5,652 nt of DNA, from contig CACXHI010000015.1 of assembly GCA_902767395.1 (NCBI GenBank), forward strand, positions 1-5,652, read 5' to 3'. Below, in pieces: positions 1 to 5,441 of this stretch. This DNA comes from Oscillospiraceae bacterium. GTDB lineage: Bacteria > Bacillota > Clostridia > Oscillospirales > Oscillospiraceae. The notes under the pieces were generated by a model. It was not told the origin of the DNA, did not search any database, and worked only from the letters and a program-made list of their open reading frames with translations. Numbering within the stretch: the stretch's first letter is position 1; each line of letters starts with the position of its first letter. A program made the translations under genes and the position numbers.

Positions 1-582
1 CGCCATGCGGCGAATCTGGCGGTTTCTGCCCTCATGGATCGTGATTTCCAGCTCGGCCACACCCTCGCGCTGCCAAAGCAGGCAAACCCTCGGCGGGCGA
101 ATGCGGTAGCCGTCGAGGACGATGGGGCGGCGCAGGGCCTCCAGCGCGTCTTCATGCCAGCCGGAGACCCAGAGGCGGTAGGTCTTGTCCACCTCCCCCT
201 TCGGATGGGTCAGACGGTTTGCCAGCGCGCCGTCGTTGGTCATCAGCAGAAGCCCCTCGGAAAACTGATCGAGCCTGCCAACCGGATAGAGCCTCCCCAG
301 TGCCGGAGGCAGCAGATCCGCCACCGTGGGGCGTCCCTTTTCATCCCGCATCGTGGTGACGACGCCGCGCGGTTTATAGAGCAGGATCGTTGCAGTTTGA
401 CGCGGAGCGGCAGGAAGGGGTTGTCCGTTGACCAGGATCACGTCCGTCTCAGGGTCCGCCGAATCGCCAACGCGGGCAAGGTCCCCGTTTACCGTGACCT
501 TGCCCTCGGCGATCCATTCCTCCGCCCTGCGGCGGGAACAGAGCCCCGCCGCCGATATCAGTTTTTGCAGTCGTTCTTTCAT
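1..582 (-). CDS. rluB: RluB-type 23S rRNA pseudouridine synthase, C-terminus cut by window edge
   Basis: RsuA/RluB-family enzyme that isomerises a uridine of 23S rRNA in the peptidyl-transferase region (E. coli U2605 equivalent, by family knowledge). The visible 194 residues start MKERLQKLISAAG. An S4 RNA-binding domain covers about residues 2-50, including CSRRRAEEWI and the turn KVTVNG. The catalytic domain follows, with YKPRGVVTT at about 69-77 and the signature VGRLDQFSEGLLL at about 101-113, where Asp105 is the expected catalytic residue. DKTYRL (132-137) and EGRNRQIRRM (184-193) are further family motifs. The usual GRLDxxTxGLLL has Thr where this protein has Ser. About 40-50 residues should lie beyond position 1. 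The ATG overlaps the carboxypeptidase TGA as ATGA (579-582), and GGAAG lies about 8 bases upstream, so translation is probably coupled. RluB versus another RsuA-type paralogue rests on synteny and the S4 domain. Confidence 0.93.
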   Translation of the reverse strand, partial: MKERLQKLISAAGLCSRRRAEEWIAEGKVTVNGDLARVGDSADPETDVILVNGQPLPAAPRQTATILLYKPRGVVTTMRDEKGRPTVADLLPPALGRLYPVGRLDQFSEGLLLMTNDGALANRLTHPKGEVDKTYRLWVSGWHEDALEALRRPIVLDGYRIRPPRVCLLWQREGVAELEITIHEGRNRQIRRMA

Positions 583-1616
583 GGTTGTTTCTTCCGCGTT
601 TCCCACGCGACGGGGAGCTCCGCGACCTGTCTGGTGTTCAGATAGACCTTGACCGTTCCGGCGTCCGCGCCAGGGAGCAGGTCGGAGGCGAGGCCGGGCA
701 GATAGACCAGCCGGGGCTCCTCGCCGGGGCGAAGGCGCAGCGTCAGATCGGCCCTGGCGACCAGCGGACTGCCGCCGGGGGCGGTCATCAGCCGCTGTCC
801 GGCCACTGCCACGGTGCGCGCCTCGTATTGGGCGAAGCCCCAGTCCAGCAGGGCCATGTGGTCGCGCCAGTCGTTTGGATCGTTGATTGTGACGCAGATC
901 AGCGTCCGGCCCTCGCGCTCGGCCGCACTGACCAGCAGCCGTCCCGCCGCCTTGGTGTAGCCGGTTTTGACCCCGATGCAGCCGGGGCAGCGCCAGAGCA
1001 GCTTGTTGTGGTTGGTCAGCACCCGATCCCCCGTCACCGAGGCGGAGCGGGTGGAGGCCACCCGGCGAAAATCCGGGTTTTGCAGGGCCTTGGCGGTCAG
1101 GACCGCCAAATCGCGGGCACAGCCGTAGTTCCCTTCGCTGTCCAGCCCGTGCGGATTGGCGTAGTGGGTGTTTTGCAGGCCGAGGGCCTGCGCCTCGGCG
1201 TTCATCTGCGCGACGAAGGCCGCCTCGCTGCCCGCCGTGTCGATGGCAAGGGCCAGCGCCGCGTCGTTGCCGGACTGGAGCATCGTGCCCAGCAGCAGCT
1301 CCTCGCGGGTCAGTTGCTCACCCTCGCGCAGATAGAGGGACGAGCCCTCCACGCCGACAGCCTCTCCGGGAATCACAACGGAGCGCTCCAGCTCGCCCGC
1401 ACGGCAGGCCAGATAGGCCGTCATAATCTTCGTCGTGGAGGCAATCAGCCCCGGCGTATCTGGGTGGCGCGCCCAGAGCAGCTCGCCGGTCTCCGCGTCC
1501 ATGACCACCGCACAGCCCGCCGAGACCGCAGGAAAGTCGGCAGCGAACACCGGCGTGCCGAGACAGAGGCACAGCGCCGTCAGGAACGCCGCAATTTGCA
1601 GAATTTTTCGTTTCAT
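579..1616 (-). CDS. D-alanyl-D-alanine carboxypeptidase, peptidase S11 (DacB/DacF type)
   Basis: Low-molecular-weight penicillin-binding protein that trims the terminal D-Ala from peptidoglycan stem pentapeptides outside the membrane. It has 345 residues. Residues 1-25 form a signal peptide (basic MKRK, hydrophobic core, cleavage plausible after VFA). The catalytic domain (about 30-265) carries all three active-site motifs: STTK at 60-63 (nucleophile Ser60), SGN at 115-117 and KTG at 217-219. A beta-rich PBP5-like C-terminal domain covers about 268-335. The protein ends soon after this domain at ETRKKQP, with no visible amphipathic membrane-anchor helix, and is shorter than Bacillus DacB/DacF (about 380-390). 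The start is fixed by an in-frame TGA two codons upstream (1620-1622). It lies 61 bases after ytfJ and overlaps rluB. Its place between the scp genes and rluB resembles Bacillus dacB, which shapes spore cortex, but a general DacF-like or vegetative role is equally possible. Confidence 0.93.
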   Translation of the reverse strand: MKRKILQIAAFLTALCLCLGTPVFAADFPAVSAGCAVVMDAETGELLWARHPDTPGLIASTTKIMTAYLACRAGELERSVVIPGEAVGVEGSSLYLREGEQLTREELLLGTMLQSGNDAALALAIDTAGSEAAFVAQMNAEAQALGLQNTHYANPHGLDSEGNYGCARDLAVLTAKALQNPDFRRVASTRSASVTGDRVLTNHNKLLWRCPGCIGVKTGYTKAAGRLLVSAAEREGRTLICVTINDPNDWRDHMALLDWGFAQYEARTVAVAGQRLMTAPGGSPLVARADLTLRLRPGEEPRLVYLPGLASDLLPGADAGTVKVYLNTRQVAELPVAWETRKKQP

Positions 1617-1621
1617 CCTTC

Positions 1622-1627
1622 ATCACC
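1622..1627 (-). promoter_or_regulatory. Ribosome binding site of the carboxypeptidase gene
   Basis: GGTGAT lies 5 bases before the ATG at 1616 and matches the distal part of the extended anti-Shine-Dalgarno complement (GGAGGTGATC). The AAGG touching the ATG is too close to serve. The in-frame TGA at 1620-1622 excludes any longer start. Confidence 0.5.
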
Positions 1628-1677
1628 GAAAGCAGTTTGCCCCGGCAGAAGGAAATTAACAATGGTAAATTTTGCGA

Positions 1678-2073
1678 TTATTCGTCTTTTTTGGCTTTTT
1701 TGCCGTCGAGGAAGTCGGCCAGCTTGTCCAGCAGATCGGGGGCCTGCTCCACAATGCGGTCAATGGTGGTGGAGGCGGGCTCCGCCACGGGCAGCATCCG
1801 CACCGACGATCCGCTGACGACCAGAAACGCCACCGGATCAATGCTGACGCCTGCGCCGAGGCCGCCGCCGAAGGGATCCTTCTTCGCGCTCAGGGCGCTC
1901 TTGGTGGCAAAATCCGTGCCGCCGCCGCCCACGCCGATATGCACCTTCGTGATGGGCACGACGGTCATGCCGTCGCCCAGATTCACCGGCTGACCAATGA
2001 TGGTGTTGACGTCCACCATTTTTTGGAGCTTCTCCATCGAGGAGGTGAGCATTTCGGAGATCGTATGATTCAT
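1678..2073 (-). CDS. ytfJ: YtfJ/GerW-family sporulation protein
   Basis: Member of the Spore_YtfJ family (GerW in Bacillus subtilis, a spore protein needed for normal germination). Its biochemical activity is not established. The 131 residues match the usual small size. Diagnostic stretches are VDVNTIIGQPV (about 21-31), TVVPITKVHIGVGGGG (about 37-52) and FGGGLGAGVSIDPVAFLVV (about 68-86), all glycine-rich family signatures. The C-terminus is a charged helix ending KKAKKDE. There is no signal peptide or membrane segment. The ATG directly abuts the TAA of the DUF2953 gene (2074-2076). An AAAGGG/GGGTGG site lies about 9 bases upstream, inside that gene's end. Pairing with a DUF2953 protein mirrors Bacillus ytfI-ytfJ, and its presence suggests a spore-forming lineage, although homologues also occur in some non-sporulating Clostridia. 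Confidence 0.93.
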   Translation of the reverse strand: MNHTISEMLTSSMEKLQKMVDVNTIIGQPVNLGDGMTVVPITKVHIGVGGGGTDFATKSALSAKKDPFGGGLGAGVSIDPVAFLVVSGSSVRMLPVAEPASTTIDRIVEQAPDLLDKLADFLDGKKAKKDE

Positions 2074-2817
2074 TTATGAAACCACCCTTTCAGCTTGTTC
2101 TGTCGATTGGGATTCTTCTCTTTGCACCGAAGCCGCCTTCTTCGCCCTGCGCGCGGCGGATTTCCGGCGGAGGAAGAGGGCAAGCGCCTTGACAACGTAT
2201 TTCAGCCCCAGCAGCACCACGCCGCCGAAGAAGACGCGGACGCGCAGCTCGGCCTCCACCTCGGTCTTCCTGACCTGAAAGTCCGGGTAGACGGCAATGC
2301 GCCGCTCCCGGATGCGGAAGGCCCGCTCCAGAATCGGCAGGGCAATTCCGACGGTCTGCCACGCCTTGCCCACGGTCAGTGCCGTTTTCGCGGGGTCGTC
2401 CCCCGCCAGAGCCACCCGGATGCGCAGGCGGGTCACGGTCAGCTTGCGGTGGAAAAATTCGCCCGCAAACCGGGCCGCCAGCTTCGCCCACGGAATCAGC
2501 TCCGCCGCCTTGTCCGGCAGGGACTTCTTCGGCTTGGGCGCTTCCGCCTTGGCGGACGGCTTGGCAATCAGGCTGTCGGCCTCTTGTTTCTTCTTCTTTT
2601 CCGCCTCGGCCTTGGCCTTTTTCTCGGCCTTGGCTGCCTTCTTTGCCGCTTTCTTTTCACGCGCCCTGCGTGACAGAGGCTTCTTCGGCACAATCCAGAG
2701 CTTCCAAAAGGCGATAAAAACCTTCAAATCCACCCCGTCGTGGAGGCGGAAGCGCACACCGATCGGAATGCAGCCGATCAGGAAGAGGATGCCCAGAATG
2801 ATGAGCAACGGCTTCAT
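2074..2817 (-). CDS. DUF2953 membrane protein (YtfI-like)
   Basis: Protein of unknown function resembling the DUF2953 family, which in Firmicutes often sits directly upstream of ytfJ. The 247 residues begin with one transmembrane segment (about 3-21, LLIILGILFLIGCIPIGVRF). A short beta segment (HDGVDLKVFIAFWKLWI) follows, then a Lys/Ala/Glu-rich low-complexity linker (about 49-105). The conserved part runs from about 120 to 195 and includes LTVTRLRIRVALAGDDPAKTA and the motif VYPDF at 176-180. A second hydrophobic stretch (about 196-216) could be a membrane segment or amphipathic helix, followed by an RRKSAARRAKKAA basic tail. The ATG overlaps the scpB TGA as ATGA (2814-2817), with GGGGAG about 8 bases upstream. 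A role with YtfJ at the spore or cell envelope is inferred only from gene order. Confidence 0.82.
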   Translation of the reverse strand: MKPLLIILGILFLIGCIPIGVRFRLHDGVDLKVFIAFWKLWIVPKKPLSRRAREKKAAKKAAKAEKKAKAEAEKKKKQEADSLIAKPSAKAEAPKPKKSLPDKAAELIPWAKLAARFAGEFFHRKLTVTRLRIRVALAGDDPAKTALTVGKAWQTVGIALPILERAFRIRERRIAVYPDFQVRKTEVEAELRVRVFFGGVVLLGLKYVVKALALFLRRKSAARRAKKAASVQREESQSTEQAERVVS

Positions 2818-3425
2818 GGCGTTTTCTCCCCTGTCTTCGGCGCGCTCTGCTCCGCGTTGCGCTCCGCGTCGGGGGCTTGCACCTCGTCGGAAAGCTCGGC
2901 GGCGGCGCTGAACTGCACCTTTTCCATTTCCGGCAGATCCTGAAGGGATTCCAGCGCAAAGGTGCGCAAAAAGTCCGGCGTGGTGCCATAGAGAATCGGG
3001 CGACCCGGCGCCTCCAGCCGACCGTTTTCCTCGATCAGCTTCTTATTGAGCAGGGCCGCGACGGTATAGGAGCTGTCCACGCCGCGAAGCTTCTCCACGA
3101 AGGCTTTCGTCGTGGGCTGATAATAGGCGATAATGGTCAGCGTTTCCAGCTGGGAGGCCGAAAGCTTGGGAGGCTTTCGCGTCTCCAGCGCCTTCGTCAC
3201 CCAAGGAGCGAGGTCGTTCTGCGAGCACATTTGATAGCGGTTCTCCAGCCGCAGAATGCGAATGCCCCGGCGCTCGAAGGCATAGAGATCCATCAGCTCC
3301 TGCATGGCCGCATGGAGCTCGTCCGGATCGGTCTGCGTGACGAAGCACAGACGCTCCGCCTCCACCGGTTCGCCGGCGGCAAAGAGGATTGCCTCGCAGA
3401 TTCGATGCAGCTCTTTACGATCCAT
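2814..3425 (-). CDS. scpB: Segregation and condensation protein B
   Basis: Non-kleisin subunit of the bacterial SMC condensin complex, which with Smc and ScpA compacts and segregates newly replicated chromosomes in the cytoplasm. The 203 residues fit the family (about 180-200). Two winged-helix domains are expected. The N-terminal one covers about 1-80, starting with the typical ICEAILFAAGEPV (9-21). The second covers about 85-160 and holds the signature LSASQLETLTIIAYYQP (88-104), RGVDSS (114-119) and RLEAPGRPILYGTTPDFLRTF (136-156). The tail after about 170 is acidic, Ala/Glu-rich and probably disordered. The start is well supported by an AAAGGAGG site 6 bases before the ATG, lying inside the 3' end of scpA, which it overlaps by 11 bases. 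The downstream DUF2953 gene starts in its stop codon. Confidence 0.97.
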   Translation of the reverse strand: MDRKELHRICEAILFAAGEPVEAERLCFVTQTDPDELHAAMQELMDLYAFERRGIRILRLENRYQMCSQNDLAPWVTKALETRKPPKLSASQLETLTIIAYYQPTTKAFVEKLRGVDSSYTVAALLNKKLIEENGRLEAPGRPILYGTTPDFLRTFALESLQDLPEMEKVQFSAAAELSDEVQAPDAERNAEQSAPKTGEKTP

Positions 3426-4206
3426 GGACTTCCTCCTTTTCCGGGACGCGGAGCAGACGAACGGTCGTCTCTCCGTCCTCCTCGCTCAGCTCGACTGCAT
3501 TGTTCTTGCAGAGCTCCAGCAGGGCCAAAAACGTGGCCACCAGCTCGGACCGGCTGCGGCAGCCCGCAAACAGACGGCGCAGGGCGCTGAAGCCGCGCAG
3601 CAGCAGCTTTTTCAGCAGCTCGCCGGTTTTTTTCGTCACGGGGTAGGGCTCGCGGCCCACAATGCCATCGAAGCTGGCACGGGGCGGCGGCAGAAGCTTT
3701 TTGCCCCGCTCCGTCATCGTCTCGAAGGCCCGCAGCAGATCCCCGGCCTCATGGCGGTAACGGTAGGTCTGATCTCGGCGCAGCGGCTCCGGCCCCTTGG
3801 TGAACAGGCCAAGCCCCAGCTCGCTGCGCTGCTCCAGCACGGCGGCGGCGGTCTTGATCCGGTCATAGGCCTCCTGCCGCTGACGCTCCTGAAGCGATTG
3901 GATCAACTGCTCCATCTCGGACATGGCCTCCGCCTGCTCTGCGGCGGAGAGGAGCATCTTGGTCTTAATCAGCATGAGATGGGAGGCCATGGCGATAAAC
4001 TCGCTGGCGATTTCCATGTCCATGCGCTTCATCTCGTCAAGATAGGCGAGATACTGCTCTAAAATTGCCGTGATGGACACGTCTTGAATTTCAATTTTAT
4101 TCTTGCTGAGCAGCAGCAGGATCACATCCAGCGGGCCGTCAAAGTCCTCTGCCGCCTCGTCCCGGGCGCGAACCACCCCGGACAGGTGGTATCTCGGTTC
4201 GTCCAT
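3415..4206 (-). CDS. scpA: Segregation and condensation protein A (kleisin)
   Basis: Kleisin subunit of Smc-ScpAB condensin: its N-terminal domain contacts the Smc neck, its middle binds the ScpB dimer, and its C-terminal winged helix binds the Smc head. The 263 residues are in the normal range. The N-terminal signature FDGPLDVILLLLSKNKIEIQ (22-41) is clear, followed by IASEFIAMASHLMLIKTKMLL (66-86). A charged helical middle (about 88-170) leads to a C-terminal winged helix (about 195-240) containing SRSELVATFLALLELCKNN (218-236). Some 21 residues precede the kleisin motif, longer than in Bacillus, with MDEPRYHLSGVV at the start. The ATG has GGAG about 8 bases upstream. Translation of scpB begins within its end, supporting coupled synthesis of partners. 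It follows the M50 protease gene after 57 bases. No smc gene is in the window. Confidence 0.96.
   Translation of the reverse strand: MDEPRYHLSGVVRARDEAAEDFDGPLDVILLLLSKNKIEIQDVSITAILEQYLAYLDEMKRMDMEIASEFIAMASHLMLIKTKMLLSAAEQAEAMSEMEQLIQSLQERQRQEAYDRIKTAAAVLEQRSELGLGLFTKGPEPLRRDQTYRYRHEAGDLLRAFETMTERGKKLLPPPRASFDGIVGREPYPVTKKTGELLKKLLLRGFSALRRLFAGCRSRSELVATFLALLELCKNNAVELSEEDGETTVRLLRVPEKEEVHGS
3432..3439 (-). promoter_or_regulatory. Ribosome binding site of scpB
   Basis: AAAGGAGG, a full match to the core Shine-Dalgarno sequence, lies 6 bases before the scpB ATG (3425) and inside the last codons of scpA. It fixes the scpB start and implies independent, strong initiation on top of any coupling through the 11-base overlap. 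Confidence 0.8.
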
Positions 4207-4263
4207 GCAGGCGTCTCCGTTTCCAATTCAAAAGATTGCGCGTCCATCGCGCGCTCCGGCCGT

Positions 4264-4977
4264 TCAGAACGACACGCCGGAAATCAGCCGCGCCAAGGGC
4301 ATCGTCACGGCGTCGATCCCGTCCAGCAGGCCGTCGCGCAGGAAAATCAGCGGGCCGTCGAGCACGTTGAACACCAGAAGCAGGATCAGGATCAGCATTC
4401 CGTAGCGCTCGTAGCGCATGAGCTGTTCGTAGGTGCGATCCGGCAGGAACACCGCCAGAATCTTCGATCCGTCCAGCGGGGAGATGGGAATGAGGTTAAA
4501 CACCGCAAGACCGGCGTTGAGGATCTGACAGATCTCGAAAAAGCGGAACAGATAAAACAGGCCGTTCTTCTCTGGAATGCCCGTGGCTTTCATCTGCTTG
4601 AGGTAGAGGCCAAATGCGGCCCAGTAGAACGCGCCGAACAGGAGGGCAAGCAGGACGTTGGAGATCGGCCCCGCCGCGGCGGTGAGGGCCATGCCGGACT
4701 TGGGCTTCTTGAAGCGGTACATATTCACCGGCACGGGCTTGGCCCAGCCGAAATGCGCAACGACCATCAGCACAAAGCCCGCCACGTCCAGATGGCGCAG
4801 CGGATTGAGACTGACGCGGCCCATGCGCTTGGCAGTGTCGTCCCCCAGCCAGTAGGCGGACAGGGCGTGGCTGCTCTCATGGACGGAAATGGCAATGAGG
4901 GCAGCTACGGCAAACATCAGCCATTCCAATATTTCACTGAAATCAATTCCCTGAACCCATTCGTTGAGTGCGTTCAT
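4264..4977 (-). CDS. Site-2 protease family (M50) membrane metalloprotease
   Basis: Intramembrane zinc metalloprotease of the M50 group (YwhC/Rv-type minimal site-2 protease without a PDZ domain). It has 237 residues from the ATG at 4977. Zinc-site motifs are HESSH at 33-37 in the first hydrophobic helix (about 17-38) and NLIPISPLDGSKI at 161-173, where Asp169 is the expected third ligand. Other family marks are GDDTAKRMGRVSLNPLRHLD (45-64), FGWAKPVPVN (76-85) and AAAGPISN (100-107). Further hydrophobic helices lie at about 64-77, 96-125, 142-165 and 193-205. The substrate is unknown. The frame stays open up to a TTG at 5172, but AAGGAG lies 5 bases before 4977, and the upstream stretch is unlike the family and crosses the promoter. 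It is the first gene of the operon, 57 bases before scpA; this neighbour pairing is common in Firmicutes and gives no functional clue by itself. Confidence 0.93.
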   Translation of the reverse strand: MNALNEWVQGIDFSEILEWLMFAVAALIAISVHESSHALSAYWLGDDTAKRMGRVSLNPLRHLDVAGFVLMVVAHFGWAKPVPVNMYRFKKPKSGMALTAAAGPISNVLLALLFGAFYWAAFGLYLKQMKATGIPEKNGLFYLFRFFEICQILNAGLAVFNLIPISPLDGSKILAVFLPDRTYEQLMRYERYGMLILILLLVFNVLDGPLIFLRDGLLDGIDAVTMPLARLISGVSF

Positions 4978-4982
4978 AACGG

Positions 4983-4988
4983 CTCCTT
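4983..4988 (-). promoter_or_regulatory. Ribosome binding site that sets the M50 protease start
   Basis: AAGGAG lies 5 bases before the ATG at 4977. It decides against the longer open frame that begins with TTG at 5172. The base of a GC-rich hairpin ends one base before this site. Confidence 0.75.
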
Positions 4989-4989
4989 C

Positions 4990-5006
4990 GCAGCGCGGCG
5001 CGCTGC
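4990..5006 (-). promoter_or_regulatory. GC-rich leader hairpin next to the Shine-Dalgarno
   Basis: A perfect 7-base-pair stem (GCAGCGC and GCGCTGC) with a 3-base loop lies in the predicted 5' leader, one base upstream of AAGGAG. No run of T follows, so it is not an intrinsic terminator. It could stabilise the 5' end or modulate ribosome access; that is inference. Confidence 0.5.
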
Positions 5007-5032
5007 ACCATGTGTAAGAATTATGATTGTTT

Positions 5033-5061
5033 ATTTTACCATAGTTTTTCCTGTTTCGCAA
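5033..5061 (-). promoter_or_regulatory. Sigma-A type promoter of the M50-scpAB-ytfJ-rluB operon
   Basis: Read on the minus strand, the -35 box is TTGCGA (5061-5056), the spacer is 17 bases and the -10 box is TAAAAT (5038-5033), preceded by TGG, an extended -10. The -35 matches consensus at 4 of 6 positions and the -10 at 5 of 6. Transcription should start near 5026, giving a leader of about 49 bases before the ATG at 4977. It is the only convincing promoter seen for the operon, so the downstream genes are probably co-transcribed from it, though weaker or sporulation-specific internal promoters cannot be excluded by eye. Confidence 0.72.
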
Positions 5062-5088
5062 GTGCTCAATCGGTTTTCTGCAATTCTT

Positions 5089-5116
5089 TAGTATTTCAAA
5101 TATTTTTGAAATAGTA
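5089..5116. promoter_or_regulatory. Palindromic operator candidate for the SdpR-like repressor
   Basis: Perfect 9-base inverted repeat TATTTCAAA (5092-5100) and TTTGAAATA (5105-5113) around a 4-base AT spacer. Outside a G/G mismatch, two more bases pair on each side (5089-5116). The geometry fits the 12-2-12 inverted-repeat operators of ArsR/SmtB-family dimers. It ends two bases before the TTGACA box of the repressor promoter, where it would also cover an AT-rich UP-element position. Autorepression is inferred from the family and location. It is about 40 bases from the -35 of the divergent operon promoter, so direct occlusion of that promoter is less likely. Confidence 0.65.
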
Positions 5117-5118
5117 TC

Positions 5119-5147
5119 TTGACAGGCGGCGCGTTCTGTGCTATGCT
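5119..5147 (+). promoter_or_regulatory. Sigma-A type promoter of the sdpR-sdpI-like pair
   Basis: A perfect -35 TTGACA (5119-5124), a 17-base spacer and TATGCT (5142-5147), preceded by TGC as an extended -10. The expected transcription start is near 5154, leaving a leader of only about 18 bases that is almost entirely Shine-Dalgarno. Such a strong promoter suggests a system normally held down by a repressor bound at the adjacent palindrome. Confidence 0.82.
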
Positions 5148-5156
5148 TGCCCCAGA

Positions 5157-5168
5157 GGAGGAGGGAGG
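5157..5168 (+). promoter_or_regulatory. Repeated-register ribosome binding site of the sdpR-like gene
   Basis: GGAGGAGGGAGG offers three overlapping GGAGG-type registers 3 to 10 bases before the ATG at 5172. The middle GGAGGG has the best spacing (6 bases). It supports the 5172 start. Confidence 0.75.
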
Positions 5169-5171
5169 CCA

Positions 5172-5441
5172 ATGGCGGAAACCAATCTCTTTAAGGTGCT
5201 CGCAGACGCCCAGCGGCGGGAGATTCTGGTCATGCTCCGGGCGGGGCGGATGAACGCGGGGCAGATCGCACAGCGGCTGGGATGCAGCCCCACTGCCCTG
5301 TCCTACCATCTGCGTCTGCTCAAGGAGGCCGGGCTGGTTCTGGAATACCGGGAGAAAAATTTTGTTTACTACGAGCTCAACACAACAGTTTTTCAGGAGC
5401 TCATCCTATGGGTGAGCCAATTTGGAGGGGAACCAACATGA
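5172..5441 (+). CDS. sdpR: SdpR-family ArsR-type transcriptional repressor
   Basis: Small winged-helix DNA-binding protein of 89 residues, the size of Bacillus SdpR, which represses its own sdpRI operon and is sequestered at the membrane by SdpI. Features in order are NLFKVLADAQRREILVML (5-22, the ArsR first helices), AGQIAQRLGCSPTALSYHLRLLKEAGLV (29-56, helix-turn-helix with recognition helix from about 39) and a wing at about 57-68. The ending FVYYELNTTVFQELILW (64-80) is characteristic of SdpR-type members. Metal-sensor signatures are missing: no ELCxCD in the third helix, one Cys only (Cys38), and no His pair in the last helix, so metal sensing is unlikely. It has its own strong promoter and a palindrome upstream. 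Its stop overlaps the next ATG. The SdpR assignment is at family level; the signal it responds to is inferred from the Bacillus system. Confidence 0.9.
   Translation: MAETNLFKVLADAQRREILVMLRAGRMNAGQIAQRLGCSPTALSYHLRLLKEAGLVLEYREKNFVYYELNTTVFQELILWVSQFGGEPT

Noticed and set aside
34..645. 203-residue plus-strand open frame at the left edge
   Set aside because: It is antisense to rluB, whose S4 domain and GRLD motif are clear on the minus strand. The plus-strand product resembles no family.
1617..1677. Possible internal promoter between ytfJ and the carboxypeptidase gene
   Set aside because: The AT-rich part of this 61-base gap has no convincing -35/-10 pair at proper spacing, nor a clear sporulation sigma consensus. 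Read-through from upstream is simpler.
585..1817. 410-residue open frame on the plus strand, antisense to the carboxypeptidase gene
   Set aside because: It is a high-GC shadow: rich in R, G, A and Q, with no recognisable domain and no convincing ribosome binding site, and it lies fully opposite a gene with complete catalytic motifs.
4238..4252. Hairpin between the M50 gene and scpA, read on the minus strand as GCGCG-ATGGA-CGCGC followed by AATCTTTT
   Set aside because: The stem has only five pairs and the T-tract is short and displaced. A terminator here would cut the operon before scpA, and no separate scpA promoter is visible. At most it attenuates.
4084..5091. 335-residue plus-strand open frame opposite scpA and the M50 gene
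   Set aside because: It has no domain or start signal and is rich in Q, H and R, as expected from the complement of hydrophobic codons. It also crosses the intergenic region.
4978..5172. 65-residue N-terminal extension of the M50 protease from a TTG at 5172
   Set aside because: The stretch covers the predicted operon promoter and the operator, encodes Asn/Lys-rich sequence unlike the family, and the AAGGAG site points to the ATG at 4977.
5172..5441. Metal-sensing ArsR/SmtB regulator
   Set aside because: The ELCxCD metal motif and the C-terminal His pair are missing. The C-terminal FVYYELNTTVFQ stretch and the adjacent SdpI-type gene point to the SdpR subgroup.
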